64,000 nucleotides of DNA from Flavobacterium luteolum (GTDB lineage: Bacteria; Bacteroidota; Bacteroidia; Flavobacteriales; Flavobacteriaceae), in contig NZ_CP114286.1 in assembly GCF_027111275.1 (NCBI RefSeq), positions 3,644,501 to 3,708,500 of the forward strand, in the 5' to 3' direction. The translations under genes and the position numbers were made by a program. Shown here one piece after another: positions 1-8,474 of this stretch (positions are counted from its first letter, which is position 1; the number at the start of each line of letters is the position of its first letter). The notes under the pieces were generated by a model. It searched no databases. It was not told the DNA's origin and saw only the letters and a program-made list of their open reading frames with translations.

Positions 1-532
1 TTTTGGTGTTTTTGTAGCCAGGATTAATGCTTTCCAAATACGCAAAATCGTCGTATGCTTTTCTGAAATCCAATTTGTTGTTTGATTTTAAAAGTGTCGA
101 AGCATTTTCATATAAATACTTCGAAAGCGCATTTTTACTGTTTACAATCTCATTCGAATAATTATCAAACGGAAAATTTGCATTTCTTCCCAGCTTCAAT
201 AAAGGCAGAGGCAAAATTGGTCTAATTTTTTCTTGACGATTATTCAGCTGTACATAAGTATTGTAGATACGTTCAGCGTTTGCAGGATTATTTTCTTTAT
301 TCAGCATTTCCAAATTACGCAAATCGCGATCTTTGGCTTTTGCAAAAGCTTCTTCAAGCAGATAAACATAATCTTGTTTTCCTTTAGAATCTTTTTTGGT
401 ACGAAGTGCTTCAACCGCACGATCAATTGCGCCGTCGTAATTTCCATCGCTAAGCATTGATTGTGTTGTTTTTACCCCACAAGAAGAAAGGGCTAAAAAC
501 AATATAGAAACTAGAAAAGTAATTTTTTGCAT
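1..532 (-). CDS. Lipoprotein, C-terminus beyond window edge
   Basis: This reading frame starts with ATG at 532 and stays open to the left edge, so about 177 residues are visible and the C-terminus is missing. It opens with a lipoprotein signal (MQKITFLVSILFLALSSCG, lipobox LSSC), followed by a charged, helical-looking region with segments such as GAIDRAVEALRTKKDSKGK and LEEAFAKAKDRDLRNLEML, which resembles tetratricopeptide-like helices. I infer a membrane-anchored periplasmic or surface lipoprotein with a helical repeat fold. No family is recognised with certainty. Confidence 0.8.
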   Translation of the reverse strand, partial: MQKITFLVSILFLALSSCGVKTTQSMLSDGNYDGAIDRAVEALRTKKDSKGKQDYVYLLEEAFAKAKDRDLRNLEMLNKENNPANAERIYNTYVQLNNRQEKIRPILPLPLLKLGRNANFPFDNYSNEIVNSKNALSKYLYENASTLLKSNNKLDFRKAYDDFAYLESINPGYKNTK

Positions 533-656
533 AGTGTGTTTTTTGAAGTTGCAAATATATTTTATTTAACTTTCAACAACTATGCCTTTTTCTAATTTAT
601 TTAAGGAGCAGAAAAAGCTATTTTCATAAGAACTTTTAGTCCCGCTGTCCGCTAAA

Positions 657-710
657 TTCCCGATTTATAAAAACTACGGCTGAAATAGCCTTGTTTTTCT
701 AAATCGGGAG
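657..710. repeat. Intergenic hairpin repeat
   Basis: The arms TTCCCGATTTA and TAAATCGGGA pair across about 30 nt, and a smaller GGCT/AGCC hairpin lies inside. Outside them, AGAACTTTTAGTCCCG (near 630) and CGGGGCTAGATTAGAACTT (near 725) form a second, imperfect pair. The structure fills most of the gap between two minus-strand genes. It may be a dispersed flavobacterial repeat; it is not followed by a clear T-run, so it is not a standard terminator. Confidence 0.55.
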
Positions 711-776
711 ATACCGCTTCCATCGGGGCTAGATTAGAACTTTTGTTTTTCAGAAGAAATGTAAAATAAAACTAAT

Positions 777-1142
777 TTATTCTGAGACCTTTTTATATTC
801 AAAAGTACCCACTTCAGGATTTGTTATGACCCTTTTTTGACTGTCAAAAGAGTTTATAGTAAACACAACTGGAAGTATAACAGAAATAATTGTCAATTGA
901 GAATTGTTTTTAGATAGTTTCCATTTTGCTTTGTGTGATTCTTCTCCAATAACACTTTCAAAATCGCCATTTTCTTTAAAAACCTGAAAAACCTGATCTG
1001 TTTTAAAACGTTTTTCAATGCTTTTTTCTTTTCCGTTTTTGGTCCATTTTACCAATTGCCATTTCCCGATTAGTTCTTTAGAAGTTTGAGCGGAAACAGA
1101 TAAACCGATTAAAAAGACGAAAGCTGCAATTAATTTCTTCAT
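777..1142 (-). CDS. Exported lipocalin-like small protein
   Basis: 121 residues with a Sec signal peptide ending near SVSAQT. The mature part begins with ELIGKWQLVKW and continues with alternating strands (VFQVFKENGDFESV, KAKWKLSKNNSQLTII), the layout of lipocalin-like domains in Bacteroidota. The fold is inferred from this GxW start and the beta-strand pattern. No ligand or role can be deduced. It lies upstream of no obvious partner and appears to be a single-gene unit. Confidence 0.65.
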   Translation of the reverse strand: MKKLIAAFVFLIGLSVSAQTSKELIGKWQLVKWTKNGKEKSIEKRFKTDQVFQVFKENGDFESVIGEESHKAKWKLSKNNSQLTIISVILPVVFTINSFDSQKRVITNPEVGTFEYKKVSE

Positions 1143-1201
1143 TTTTAAAATTTTAAAGTTGAATTCTAATTTAATGACTTTTAATGATTTGAAAAGGAAA
1201 T

Positions 1202-1675
1202 TTATGTTAAGTTGTTAAGCTGTTTTTTAATCAAAACAATCTGCCCTAAATGATAATAGCTATGTTCAATCATGGCTTCAATGTTTCTTTTGTAAGTTCC
1301 GTATTTGGCATCTACAAAAACTTCATCGAGGTTTTCGTCGGACAATTTTTCGACGAAAGAAGCAAACTCTTCGGCGTCATTCCAAAATTGATGTAGAAAA
1401 CTATTCCATTGTTCTTGCGAATGAATTGGCGGAAAATCAAAACTAAATTTGTCTTTTATATCCAAAGTTCCACCCTTAAAAACCTGATTTATTCCTTTTA
1501 TATAATAATGAATATGCTGAGCCAGAACTGCAATTGTATTTAAGTTCTTTATTGGACTAACTGCAATTTTCCAATCCAGATTTTCTAGCTGATTTTTAAA
1601 ATTGGTGTTTGCAATCCAAGTTCCATTTAAAATGACTTCTCTAAAACGATTGGCAATTTCGGTTGTACTTTTCAT
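1202..1675 (-). CDS. DinB-family four-helix protein
   Basis: About 157 residues. Histidines expected for the DinB/YfiT-like metal site are visible in AQHIHYY (middle) and EHSYYHLGQ (C-terminal), the positions used for the metal triad in this superfamily. Members are small-molecule transferases or hydrolases, often thiol-related, but the substrate cannot be read from sequence. The frame can be opened at a TTG at 1681, but ATG at 1675 (MKSTTEI) is the more likely start. A second DinB-type protein lies at 47851. Confidence 0.8.
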   Translation of the reverse strand: MKSTTEIANRFREVILNGTWIANTNFKNQLENLDWKIAVSPIKNLNTIAVLAQHIHYYIKGINQVFKGGTLDIKDKFSFDFPPIHSQEQWNSFLHQFWNDAEEFASFVEKLSDENLDEVFVDAKYGTYKRNIEAMIEHSYYHLGQIVLIKKQLNNLT

Positions 1676-1709
1676 ATTCAAATAGTTTAGAAGTTAAATT
1701 ACGATTAAT

Positions 1710-2267
1710 TTATTCCTGCTGAATCCATTCGTATTTTCCATTTTTAAGATAAATAACCCCGCCACCGCAACTTTCTTCGGCGTGAATAAAGATTCCGTCG
1801 TTTGGAAGTTTTATTTTGTCTTCTTCTGCAACTTGTTCTTCGCCAATGATTTCTCCGTCTTCATTTACATTTTCAAAATAAACCTCATTTTTGGGTGCTT
1901 TTTCAAATATTCCAGCCCAATCAATTTCGTCAAAACCTTGTCCTAAAATATCATTTCCAAAGCCTAAATAATCAGTTCTTTTTCCGTTTCCAAAAGTTAT
2001 TTTTAGACCGCTTTTATCATTTTTTGTGCTTCTAAAGATTTCTACAGTTTCATCTAAATTATCTCCGTCAAGATCACATAAGATTTTGTTGGTTTTATGT
2101 TTTGTAGATAACACAATTGTATCTGCTTTTTCTGTTTTTGGCTCTTCTTTTTTAACGGCTTTGAGAGAATCTTTTGCGGTGATTTGAGCAGTTTTGACTT
2201 CTGTTTTTGTTTCTTTTTTACAAGAAATGGTAAGTACAGATAAAAGGAGTAGAGTTCTAATTTTCAT
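1710..2267 (-). CDS. Lipoprotein with acidic calcium-type motif
   Basis: 185 residues. The N-terminus is a lipoprotein signal with lipobox LTISC at residues 12-16, followed by a Lys/Glu/Thr-rich linker of about 40 residues. The remainder includes CDLDGDNLDETVEIF, a DxDxDxxxE pattern seen in calcium-binding or FG-GAP-like repeats, and a Gly-rich CGGGVIYLKNGKYEW end. I infer a cell-envelope lipoprotein. The family is not recognised. Confidence 0.7.
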   Translation of the reverse strand: MKIRTLLLLSVLTISCKKETKTEVKTAQITAKDSLKAVKKEEPKTEKADTIVLSTKHKTNKILCDLDGDNLDETVEIFRSTKNDKSGLKITFGNGKRTDYLGFGNDILGQGFDEIDWAGIFEKAPKNEVYFENVNEDGEIIGEEQVAEEDKIKLPNDGIFIHAEESCGGGVIYLKNGKYEWIQQE

Positions 2268-2413
2268 ATTAGGCTTAGATAAATTTTAAAATGCTAATAT
2301 AAAAAATTACTTACGAAAATATTAGGTTTTCTATTGTATTTAAAGAGTTTTTTAAACTTGTTTTTCAATTTAAGTATTGAAAATGAATGAATTATTTGTT
2401 TTTGAAATAACTC

Positions 2414-2860
2414 TCAAATTTTTGAAGGTTGAAATTTTTCCCTTAAAAGTGCTCCTAAGAGAGGCAATATTCCAATTATAATAATTTCGATTAAATAGAA
2501 TCCAGTTCTTTCTATAAAAGAAGGGTATTTTAAAAAGTTAGGAAATATTGTAAAAAGGGGCCATTCAAAAGGAAATAAATATAATTGCATACCAGTCCAG
2601 ACATAACTTGATTCTATGTTCTTATTTGGAAGCTGATTTGGACTAATAATAAGAGAAGCAATAAAAAAGATTATGCCAATTAAGCCAAGAATACAGTATT
2701 TTATTTTTTTATTGTCCTTTATTATAGTAATAAATCCTGAGTAGATATATATCATCAAGGTCATAAAGAAGAATAAAAAAACCAAAAAAGGATTAGTCAC
2801 CGCTAGCATTGTAAATATAAAAATGCAAACTAGAACATGAGCTAGAATTAGATTTTTCAT
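2414..2860 (-). CDS. Multi-pass membrane protein, unknown
   Basis: About 148 residues with roughly four hydrophobic segments (starting MKNLILAHVLVCIF). The ATG at 2860 is favoured over an upstream in-frame start at 2896 because it overlaps the stop of the preceding gene in an ATGA arrangement, which suggests translational coupling. It lies third in a leftward group of membrane proteins. No family is recognised. Confidence 0.65.
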   Translation of the reverse strand: MKNLILAHVLVCIFIFTMLAVTNPFLVFLFFFMTLMIYIYSGFITIIKDNKKIKYCILGLIGIIFFIASLIISPNQLPNKNIESSYVWTGMQLYLFPFEWPLFTIFPNFLKYPSFIERTGFYLIEIIIIGILPLLGALLREKFQPSKI

Positions 2861-3216
2861 TTTTTCCAAATCTTTACCTGATATACAATTTCCCAAAAGA
2901 TAATTGAGAAAACAACATTAGCAAAAATGGCAGTTTGGACATTCTCAGTGAATGTTTTAAACAAAAGCATTTCTCCTGCTTTTATAGCTAAAAATACACT
3001 TAAAAATGCAATTAGGAACGAACAAATAATATTTAATAATAAGCTCCATTTCAAAACAAAACAAGCATAAATAATATTTAAGAATATATATCCAAAACTT
3101 ACAGTAATAAAAAAATCAATATTTAATCTATCGGAAAGTTCAAATAAAAAGGGAGCAGCAAAAAAATACACTATAAGCATTATCAAATAGATGAAGATTC
3201 TAGCTTTTAATTTCAT
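2857..3216 (-). CDS. Four-helix membrane protein, paralogue A
   Basis: 119 residues, mostly hydrophobic, with four predicted membrane spans. The C-terminal stretch TAIFANVVFSIIFWEIVYQV is nearly identical to that of the next gene upstream (3253-3618), and the length and span pattern are the same, so the two are tandem duplicates. The stop codon overlaps the start of the following gene by 4 bp, implying an operon. The function is unknown. Confidence 0.7.
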   Translation of the reverse strand: MKLKARIFIYLIMLIVYFFAAPFLFELSDRLNIDFFITVSFGYIFLNIIYACFVLKWSLLLNIICSFLIAFLSVFLAIKAGEMLLFKTFTENVQTAIFANVVFSIIFWEIVYQVKIWKK

Positions 3217-3252
3217 TTTTGCTTTTTCTTTTTTTAGTAAAATTTCAAAAAA

Positions 3253-3618
3253 TTATTTAGATTTTCTAATCTTCACCTGATATACAATTTCCCAAAAGAT
3301 AATTGAGAAAACAGCATTGGCAAAAATGGCAGTTTTAACCTGATACGGATCGTAATTTACGAGCAGATGCAAATTGGTAAACTGTAAGGCCAAAAACATA
3401 GCCAAAGCCGCGATTCCAACAGCGCAAAGTACATTAAGCAGAGGTTTCCATTTTAGCGCTGTGAAAGCATAAATAAGATTCAGAATACCAAAGCCAATTC
3501 CTAAAGTTACAAAACCATCACCTTTAAATTTCTCATTTAATTCAAGAAAAAAATGCGTAGAAGTAAGGTATAAAAAGAAAAGAATAGAATAAATTAGGAT
3601 TCGTACTTGTGGTTTCAT
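3253..3618 (-). CDS. Four-helix membrane protein, paralogue B
   Basis: 121 residues with four hydrophobic spans. It is the tandem paralogue of 2857-3216, sharing the end TAIFANAVFSIIFWEIVYQV and the motif ALKWKPLLNVLCA versus VLKWSLLLNIICS. The gap between the two genes is only 36 bp. This is likely the first gene of a three-gene membrane-protein operon running left. The function is unknown. Confidence 0.7.
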   Translation of the reverse strand: MKPQVRILIYSILFFLYLTSTHFFLELNEKFKGDGFVTLGIGFGILNLIYAFTALKWKPLLNVLCAVGIAALAMFLALQFTNLHLLVNYDPYQVKTAIFANAVFSIIFWEIVYQVKIRKSK

Positions 3619-3699
3619 TTTGTATTATTTAATATGATAATTTTTTAGATACGAAGATACTATTTAATGTCTTAAAATGTCGTTAAGATAATTTTAGAC

Positions 3700-4236
3700 C
3701 TATTTCCAAAAATTCTTTACTGTGTTAAAATGCTCTTCATTATCTTCTGCGTCAGTGTATACATATAAATTATCCCAATAAATAACACCTCCAATTTTAA
3801 CGAAAATTTTATAATATCCTGTAGTAAGGGTTTTTATATCAAGTTTAGGATTACTTGTAGACAATTCGTTTAAAGAAAGTTTAGAACTTGATATAATAGA
3901 TTGTTCGCTATACAAGCTGCTGTTTAAAATAGTGCTGAAATCAACACTTTGATAATTTTTTTCGGGAGTTGCAGGAACTAACCATATTGCTGTAATGTTT
4001 TCTTGAGCAGAAATGTAAAGATTGTTGTTGTTACGTGCAGGATTAGGGAAAATTAAAAATTTGTTTTTTACAAAAGTATTTGGGTTACCTAGTTTTAATC
4101 CCATATCGTCTGTAGTTTGTCTAAAATCAACTCCTGTTACAAGATTTATAGAAGTCTTATCGGTTTCAGTAGTTTTATCGTCATTGCTGCAGCTTATCGC
4201 TAAAAGAGATATAAAAATAAAAAGTAATTTTTTCAT
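3700..4236 (-). CDS. Lipoprotein, unknown
   Basis: 178 residues from the ATG at 4236, which places a clean lipoprotein signal at the N-terminus (MKKLLFIFISLLAISCSND, Cys at 16). A longer in-frame start at 4269 would bury this signal and is rejected. The mature protein has a beta-rich look, with IFPNPARNNNNLYISA and LTTGYYKIFVKIGG resembling the strand pattern of C-terminal sorting or Ig-like domains. The family is uncertain. Confidence 0.65.
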   Translation of the reverse strand: MKKLLFIFISLLAISCSNDDKTTETDKTSINLVTGVDFRQTTDDMGLKLGNPNTFVKNKFLIFPNPARNNNNLYISAQENITAIWLVPATPEKNYQSVDFSTILNSSLYSEQSIISSSKLSLNELSTSNPKLDIKTLTTGYYKIFVKIGGVIYWDNLYVYTDAEDNEEHFNTVKNFWK

Positions 4237-4288
4237 GTTTAATTTATTTCGAATGTTTAAAAAATGCAAAATAGCTCTGATTAAGGTT

Positions 4289-4741
4289 TTATGGCAAAAG
4301 CGTTTCTATTTTGGTTTCCGATTTTTCTTTTAGCGGACTATCTGCCTTCAAACTCCAAATGATAAGAAATTTTCCTTTTACAACATATTCTTCCGGATGT
4401 TCATCTGTTGGTTCGCCAGCTTTTCCCCACAATAAACCTTGCAGGAAACGATCGCCTTTAAAAACGTGGTCAAACTCAAAATACATAATAGAACCACGAT
4501 CTGCTTTACTTTTAAAACTCTGAATCGCTTTATTTTTCAAAGTTCCAACCATATTGGCGTAGGTTTCAATATCGTTATAAAAAGTGCAGGCTTGTGGCGT
4601 AATGCAAATATTACCGTCGCTTACCATATAACCGCCTTTTGGAATTTCTTTTGGTTTTAGTTTTAAATCGGCTAGGGTTTGGCTGAATGAATTGCTTGCT
4701 AATAATAGTAATAGTGTTGATAGTAGAATTGTAGGTTTCAT
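4289..4741 (-). CDS. Exported protein, unknown
   Basis: 150 residues with a Sec signal (MKPTILLSTLLLLLASNSFSQ). The mature part includes two cysteines (NICITPQACTFYND), probably a disulfide in the periplasm, and a hydrophobic strand near the end (GKFLIIWSLKADSPL). No family is recognised. It is followed leftward by the lipoprotein at 3700, with a short gap. Confidence 0.6.
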   Translation of the reverse strand: MKPTILLSTLLLLLASNSFSQTLADLKLKPKEIPKGGYMVSDGNICITPQACTFYNDIETYANMVGTLKNKAIQSFKSKADRGSIMYFEFDHVFKGDRFLQGLLWGKAGEPTDEHPEEYVVKGKFLIIWSLKADSPLKEKSETKIETLLP

Positions 4742-4774
4742 TTGATTTTTGGGGCTTGATTGATTTCTATAATG

Positions 4775-5170
4775 TTATAATTTGTTATCTAAATATATTA
4801 AAATAATAATGCATGTGGAGAAAAGAAAAATTTGAAATGCAACATTACTAATTCTATATAGCATTCTGCTTCTTTCGGTTTCTTGTAACCATTCAGCTGT
4901 ATATTCTTTATCTTTTTTGTTGAAAACCAGATTATTGAAATATTGAAAAACAAAAGAAAGAATGAAAAAAGATATAAAAACAAATGGAAAATCAACTTTT
5001 AAATTAGGTAGAAAAATTTTCTTAAGAATTACAAAAATTAAAATGATAAGTATTGATTCATGTATTGAAATCAAAGTGGTGGCTTGCCAGCTGTTTATTG
5101 ACCTTGTGTTGATATAAAAGAATCTTCGGTATATTTTTTTTACGTCCAAGAGTTTTTTTTTATTTGCCAA
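4775..5170 (-). CDS. Membrane protein, TTG start
   Basis: 131 residues with about three hydrophobic spans (ILIILIFVILKKIF, FPFVFISFFILSFVF, FQIFLFSTCIIILIYL). The only plausible start in frame is TTG at 5170, since no ATG occurs before the first span, so the exact N-terminus is uncertain. It lies 20 bp from the next membrane gene and probably shares its transcript. The function is unknown. Confidence 0.55.
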   Translation of the reverse strand: MANKKKLLDVKKIYRRFFYINTRSINSWQATTLISIHESILIILIFVILKKIFLPNLKVDFPFVFISFFILSFVFQYFNNLVFNKKDKEYTAEWLQETERSRMLYRISNVAFQIFLFSTCIIILIYLDNKL

Positions 5171-5190
5171 GTTTTATTTTAAAATTCGAA

Positions 5191-5586
5191 CTAACTTCTA
5201 AAAACATTAATCGTTTTTGATAAAATTAAATACAATTGAAAGGCAGTTATAGAGACCGTAATAAGTGTGAGATAAGCAGAAGAATTAATAAGTTTATTGT
5301 TTTCTATCTGTAATTGTTTTGCAATATTTACTCTTCTGTTATTTAAGGTTTTTAAGAAATGCATTAATACGATTGACCAGCTAAACATTAAAAGTATAAA
5401 AAAGGCAAAAGCATTTGACATTCCTTCGATGTTTAGTAAAGTATAAATTTTGGTAAAAACTATTGCAATTACAAAATAGACTAATGCGTACAAAAGTATT
5501 TTTTTTAACCCATTTTCAGGTTTTAGAAAATAAAAAATGGAGCAATTTACTAAGACAATAAAAAGGGCAAGAAGAAGATATGACAT
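5191..5586 (-). CDS. Membrane protein, unknown
   Basis: 131 residues with four hydrophobic segments beginning MSYLLLALFIVLVNC. A short polar stretch (KTLNNRRVNIAKQLQIENNK) separates spans three and four. It is adjacent to the XRE regulator gene and to another small membrane protein. No family is recognised. Confidence 0.55.
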   Translation of the reverse strand: MSYLLLALFIVLVNCSIFYFLKPENGLKKILLYALVYFVIAIVFTKIYTLLNIEGMSNAFAFFILLMFSWSIVLMHFLKTLNNRRVNIAKQLQIENNKLINSSAYLTLITVSITAFQLYLILSKTINVFRS

Positions 5587-5604
5587 TTTGTTTCTGGGCT
5601 TAAA

Positions 5605-5633
5605 AAAAGCACAAAGTAAATCTCTGTGCTTTT
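5605..5633 (-). terminator. Intrinsic terminator after the XRE gene
   Basis: A 9-bp perfect stem, AAAAGCACA / TGTGCTTTT, with an 11-nt loop. On the minus strand the stem runs into a row of T, as expected for termination of the gene ending at 5657. Confidence 0.75.
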
Positions 5634-5656
5634 GTAAAATTTATATTTCTAAGGAA

Positions 5657-6046
5657 TTATTTCCCTTTTAGTAATTTTTCTAAATACTCCACTTTGTCTT
5701 TTTCAGCTTGAACCAAACGTTCGTAAAGTTCTACAACTTTATCAAGTGGATTGAAATTACAAGAATTATTTGTTATAAAACTTCCAGTAACAGATTCATT
5801 AAAAGTATTGAAATAATTAAATACGTTTTCTTCTGAAAAGCTTTCGATTGCCTCAATAGAAACTCCAAGTGCTTTTGCAATTTCTATAAGTTTTTCTTGT
5901 TCAATCGTTTCGCTCGCTTCCCAATTAGAGACAGATTGCTGGCTTACGCCAATTGCAATTGCAAGCGCTTCCTGTTTCATACCTTTAAGCTCTCTAATTC
6001 GGCTTATGTTTCTGCCGATATGTTTTGGTTTTGATGTCGTGCTCAT
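5657..6046 (-). CDS. XRE-family helix-turn-helix regulator
   Basis: 129 residues. An HTH_3 domain occupies about residues 10-70: RIRELKGMKQEALAIAIGV followed by the recognition helix SQQSVSNWEAS. The C-terminal part ends in a helical, charged segment (LVQAEKDKVEYLEKLL) that may dimerise. It is a DNA-binding repressor or activator of unknown targets. It stands alone between a terminator and the repeat cluster, so it may regulate itself. Confidence 0.85.
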   Translation of the reverse strand: MSTTSKPKHIGRNISRIRELKGMKQEALAIAIGVSQQSVSNWEASETIEQEKLIEIAKALGVSIEAIESFSEENVFNYFNTFNESVTGSFITNNSCNFNPLDKVVELYERLVQAEKDKVEYLEKLLKGK

Positions 6047-6137
6047 AATTTCAAAGGTATTTAAAATTTTTCAATTTTTTTTAAAGAATAAATATATGAT
6101 TTTTCTGAGGTAATTTATTGTTTTAAGTTCCGATTAT

Positions 6138-6486
6138 CCACAATATTTGTCATTTCGACGTAAGGAGAAATCTTCACAAGTAGCTCCACAAAGAAAGTCA
6201 AAACACACAAAGTAATCACAATATTTGTCATTTCGACGTAAGGAGAAATCTTCGCAAGTAGCTCCACAAAGAAAATCAAATTACTCAAAAAGTAACCGCA
6301 ATATTTGTCATTTCGACGTAAGGAGACTCGAGCGATAGCGAACAGGCGAAGCAAATCTTCGCAAGTAGCTCCGCAAAGAAAATTAAATTACTCAAAAAGT
6401 AACCACAATATTTGTCATTTCGGCGTAAGGAGACTCGAGCGATAGTGAACAGGCGAAGCAAATCTTAGTAAGTAGCTCCGCAAAGA
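6138..6486. repeat. Four tandem copies of a dispersed repeat
   Basis: Copies begin near 6138, 6217, 6296 and 6402. Each starts CACAATATTTGTCATTTCG, followed by CGTAAGGAG and then CAAGTAGCTCC. Copies three and four carry an extra internal block containing CGAGCGATAG and GAACAGGCGAAGC. A small leftward reading frame across these copies is an artefact of the repeat. A fifth, inverted copy lies at 6887-6937. Confidence 0.85.
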
Positions 6487-6495
6487 TTGGAAACA

Positions 6496-6811
6496 TTATT
6501 CAAATAAATAATTTAGAAAATCCAAATCAGGATTAATGGTTTTTATTAATTCGATTTTCTTTTCTCTGCGCCAGTCTTTTACTTCTTTTTCGCGAGCAAT
6601 TGCTTCTTGAATCCAAGTGAATTTTTCGTAGTACAACAAATAAGTTGCATTGTATTTTGCGGTAAAAGTTTTGTTTCCAGTTGTGTTATTTTCTTTATGC
6701 TGGCTTAAACGGATTTTTAAATTATTTGTGACTCCTGTGTAGAAAACGGTTTTGTATTTGTTTGTAAGAATGTATATGTAGTTATGTGTGATAGCCTTCT
6801 TGTTGATGCAT
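6496..6811 (-). pseudogene. GIY-YIG endonuclease-like gene, 5' end broken
   Basis: The minus strand encodes about 96 residues of a GIY-YIG domain: YIYILTNKYKTVFYTGV, then LKIRLSQHK, then WIQEAIAREKEVKDWRREKK, ending at TAA (6496). This is the compact UvrC-type nuclease family common in Bacteroidota. The frame has no ATG, GTG or TTG near the expected start. An ATG at 811 in the neighbouring frame (MHQQEGYHT) would join it after a one-base shift near 6785, so the gene looks frameshifted. It sits between inverted copies of the local repeat. A non-standard start remains possible. Confidence 0.65.
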
Positions 6812-6886
6812 TTTTTTTCGGCTAAAGATAAATAATTATTTAAGATTTTTCTTTCTTTTGTAATGGATTTTATATGCTTGGTGGAG

Positions 6887-6937
6887 TTTCTTGCGAAGAT
6901 TTCTCCTTACGTCGAAATGACAAATATTGTGGTTACT
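6887..6937. repeat. Inverted copy of the 6.1-kb repeat
   Basis: The complement of the repeat at 6138-6486 (CTTGCGAAGATTTCTCC, then GTCGAAATGACAAATATTG). Together with the direct copies on the other side it brackets the GIY-YIG remnant with inverted repeats. A further fragment (CTTCGACTTCGCTCAGCC) follows at 6947. Confidence 0.8.
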
Positions 6938-7013
6938 TTGCGTGGGCTTCGACTTCGCTCAGCCTGACAAGACGTTGCAAAATAATCTAAAATCTAAACT
7001 CAAAAATCTGAAA

Positions 7014-7047
7014 TAAAAAAATCCCGCCTCAATTAAGAAACGGGATT
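7014..7047 (-). terminator. Intrinsic terminator of lysA
   Basis: Stem AATCCCG / CGGGATT around a 14-nt loop. Read on the minus strand it ends in at least seven T, directly downstream of the lysA stop at 7075. Confidence 0.8.
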
Positions 7048-7074
7048 AAAGTGATATTCTCTTTTTTTCTATTG

Positions 7075-8298
7075 TTAAACCGTAGCAGCAACTTCTTCTG
7101 GCAACGGAATTTGATTTTTAAGTAAATCTTCAAATGTTTCAGCTTGACGAATCAAGATTCCTTTTCCGTTCATCCAAAGAACTTCGGCTGGTTTGTATCT
7201 TGAGTTGTAGTTTGAAGACATTGAGAAACAATATGCTCCAGCGTTTCTGAAAGATAAAATGTCGCCCTCAGTAATTTCCTGAATTCTGCGGTTGTTGGCG
7301 AAAGTATCAGTCTCACAAATATATCCTACAACAGAGTAAAAACGCTCTTTTCCTTTTGGGTTTGAGATGTTTTCGATATGATGTGAAGATCCGTACAACA
7401 TTGGACGAATTAAGTGGTTGAAACCACTATCAACTCCAGCAAAAACTGTTGACGTTGTTTGTTTTACTACGTTTACTTTTACTAAGAAATGACCAGCTTC
7501 GCTCACCAAGAATTTTCCTGGTTCGAAAATCAACGTTAAATCTCTGCCATATTCTGCACAGAAAGCGTTGAATCTTTTAGATAATTTTTTACCTAATTCT
7601 TCGATGTCTGTTTCGATATCGTCTTTTTTGTAAGGAACTTTGAATCCGCTTCCGAAATCTAAGAATTGTAAATCTTTGAAATGTTTAGCCGTGTCAAATA
7701 AGATTTCAGCAGCGTACAAGAATACTTCGATATCTAAAATATCAGATCCTGTGTGCATGTGAATTCCGACAATGCTCATTTTTGTATTTTCAACAATTCG
7801 CAAAATATGCGGAATTTGGTGTACAGAAATTCCGAATTTACTATCGATATGTCCAACAGAAATATTAGCATTTCCGCCCGCCATTACGTGTGGATTAATA
7901 CGTATACATACCGGAATATGTGGATGTTTTGTTCCGAATTGCTCTAAAATAGATAAATTGTCGATATTGATTTGTACACCCATTGCGGCAACTTCTTCGA
8001 TTTCTTCTAGAGAAACGCCGTTTGGTGTAAAGAAAATTCTTTCGGGTTCATAGCCAGCATGAAGTCCTAGTAAAACTTCCTGAATTGATACAGTGTCTAA
8101 ACCAGACCCCATGTTCTTTAATAACTGTAGAATCGCAACGTTTGACAATGCCTTCATGGCGTAATTAACTCTTAAGTTTTCTACCTTAGAGAAAGCTTTA
8201 GTTAATCTGTTGTACTGAGATTGGATTTTTTCAGCATCGTAAACATACAATGGACTTCCAAATTGGTCTGCTAACTGCAGTAAATCTTTTGCTTGCAT
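7075..8298 (-). CDS. lysA: Diaminopimelate decarboxylase
   Basis: 407 residues. It converts meso-diaminopimelate to L-lysine, the last step of lysine synthesis. It is a fold-type III PLP enzyme: the cofactor lysine is K49 in NYAMKALSN, HMHTGSD follows the barrel strand, EPGKFLV binds phosphate, and CETDTFA and GAYCFSMSSNYN supply active-site residues from the partner subunit. The length is normal for the family. A good promoter lies just upstream (8316-8346) and a terminator downstream, so it is probably transcribed alone. Confidence 0.96.
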   Translation of the reverse strand: MQAKDLLQLADQFGSPLYVYDAEKIQSQYNRLTKAFSKVENLRVNYAMKALSNVAILQLLKNMGSGLDTVSIQEVLLGLHAGYEPERIFFTPNGVSLEEIEEVAAMGVQINIDNLSILEQFGTKHPHIPVCIRINPHVMAGGNANISVGHIDSKFGISVHQIPHILRIVENTKMSIVGIHMHTGSDILDIEVFLYAAEILFDTAKHFKDLQFLDFGSGFKVPYKKDDIETDIEELGKKLSKRFNAFCAEYGRDLTLIFEPGKFLVSEAGHFLVKVNVVKQTTSTVFAGVDSGFNHLIRPMLYGSSHHIENISNPKGKERFYSVVGYICETDTFANNRRIQEITEGDILSFRNAGAYCFSMSSNYNSRYKPAEVLWMNGKGILIRQAETFEDLLKNQIPLPEEVAATV

Positions 8299-8315
8299 TT
8301 TTAAATCATTTTGGG

Positions 8316-8346
8316 CAAAGTTATTACACTTTTATCTATCAGCAAA
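8316..8346 (-). promoter_or_regulatory. Bacteroidota-type promoter of lysA
   Basis: On the minus strand, TTTG (8346-8343) is followed after 19 nt by TAACTTTG (8323-8316), matching the TTTG / TAnnTTTG consensus and spacing. Transcription would begin near 8309, giving a leader of about 10 nt before the ATG at 8298. Confidence 0.75.
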
Positions 8347-8474
8347 TAATTTGTAGAAAAATAACAAATTATAACAAATTGTTTTATTTTAAACAAAAAG
8401 TTGCTGTTTTTGGAATTTTGTAACCTTTTTCTAAGATGCTAAGGTTCTAAGTTGCTAGGGTACTAAGTTTTTTT

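Noticed and set aside
6115..6354. 79-residue protein in the repeat cluster
   Set aside because: It consists of tandem translated repeat units (FVELL-KISPYVEMTNIV) without start context.
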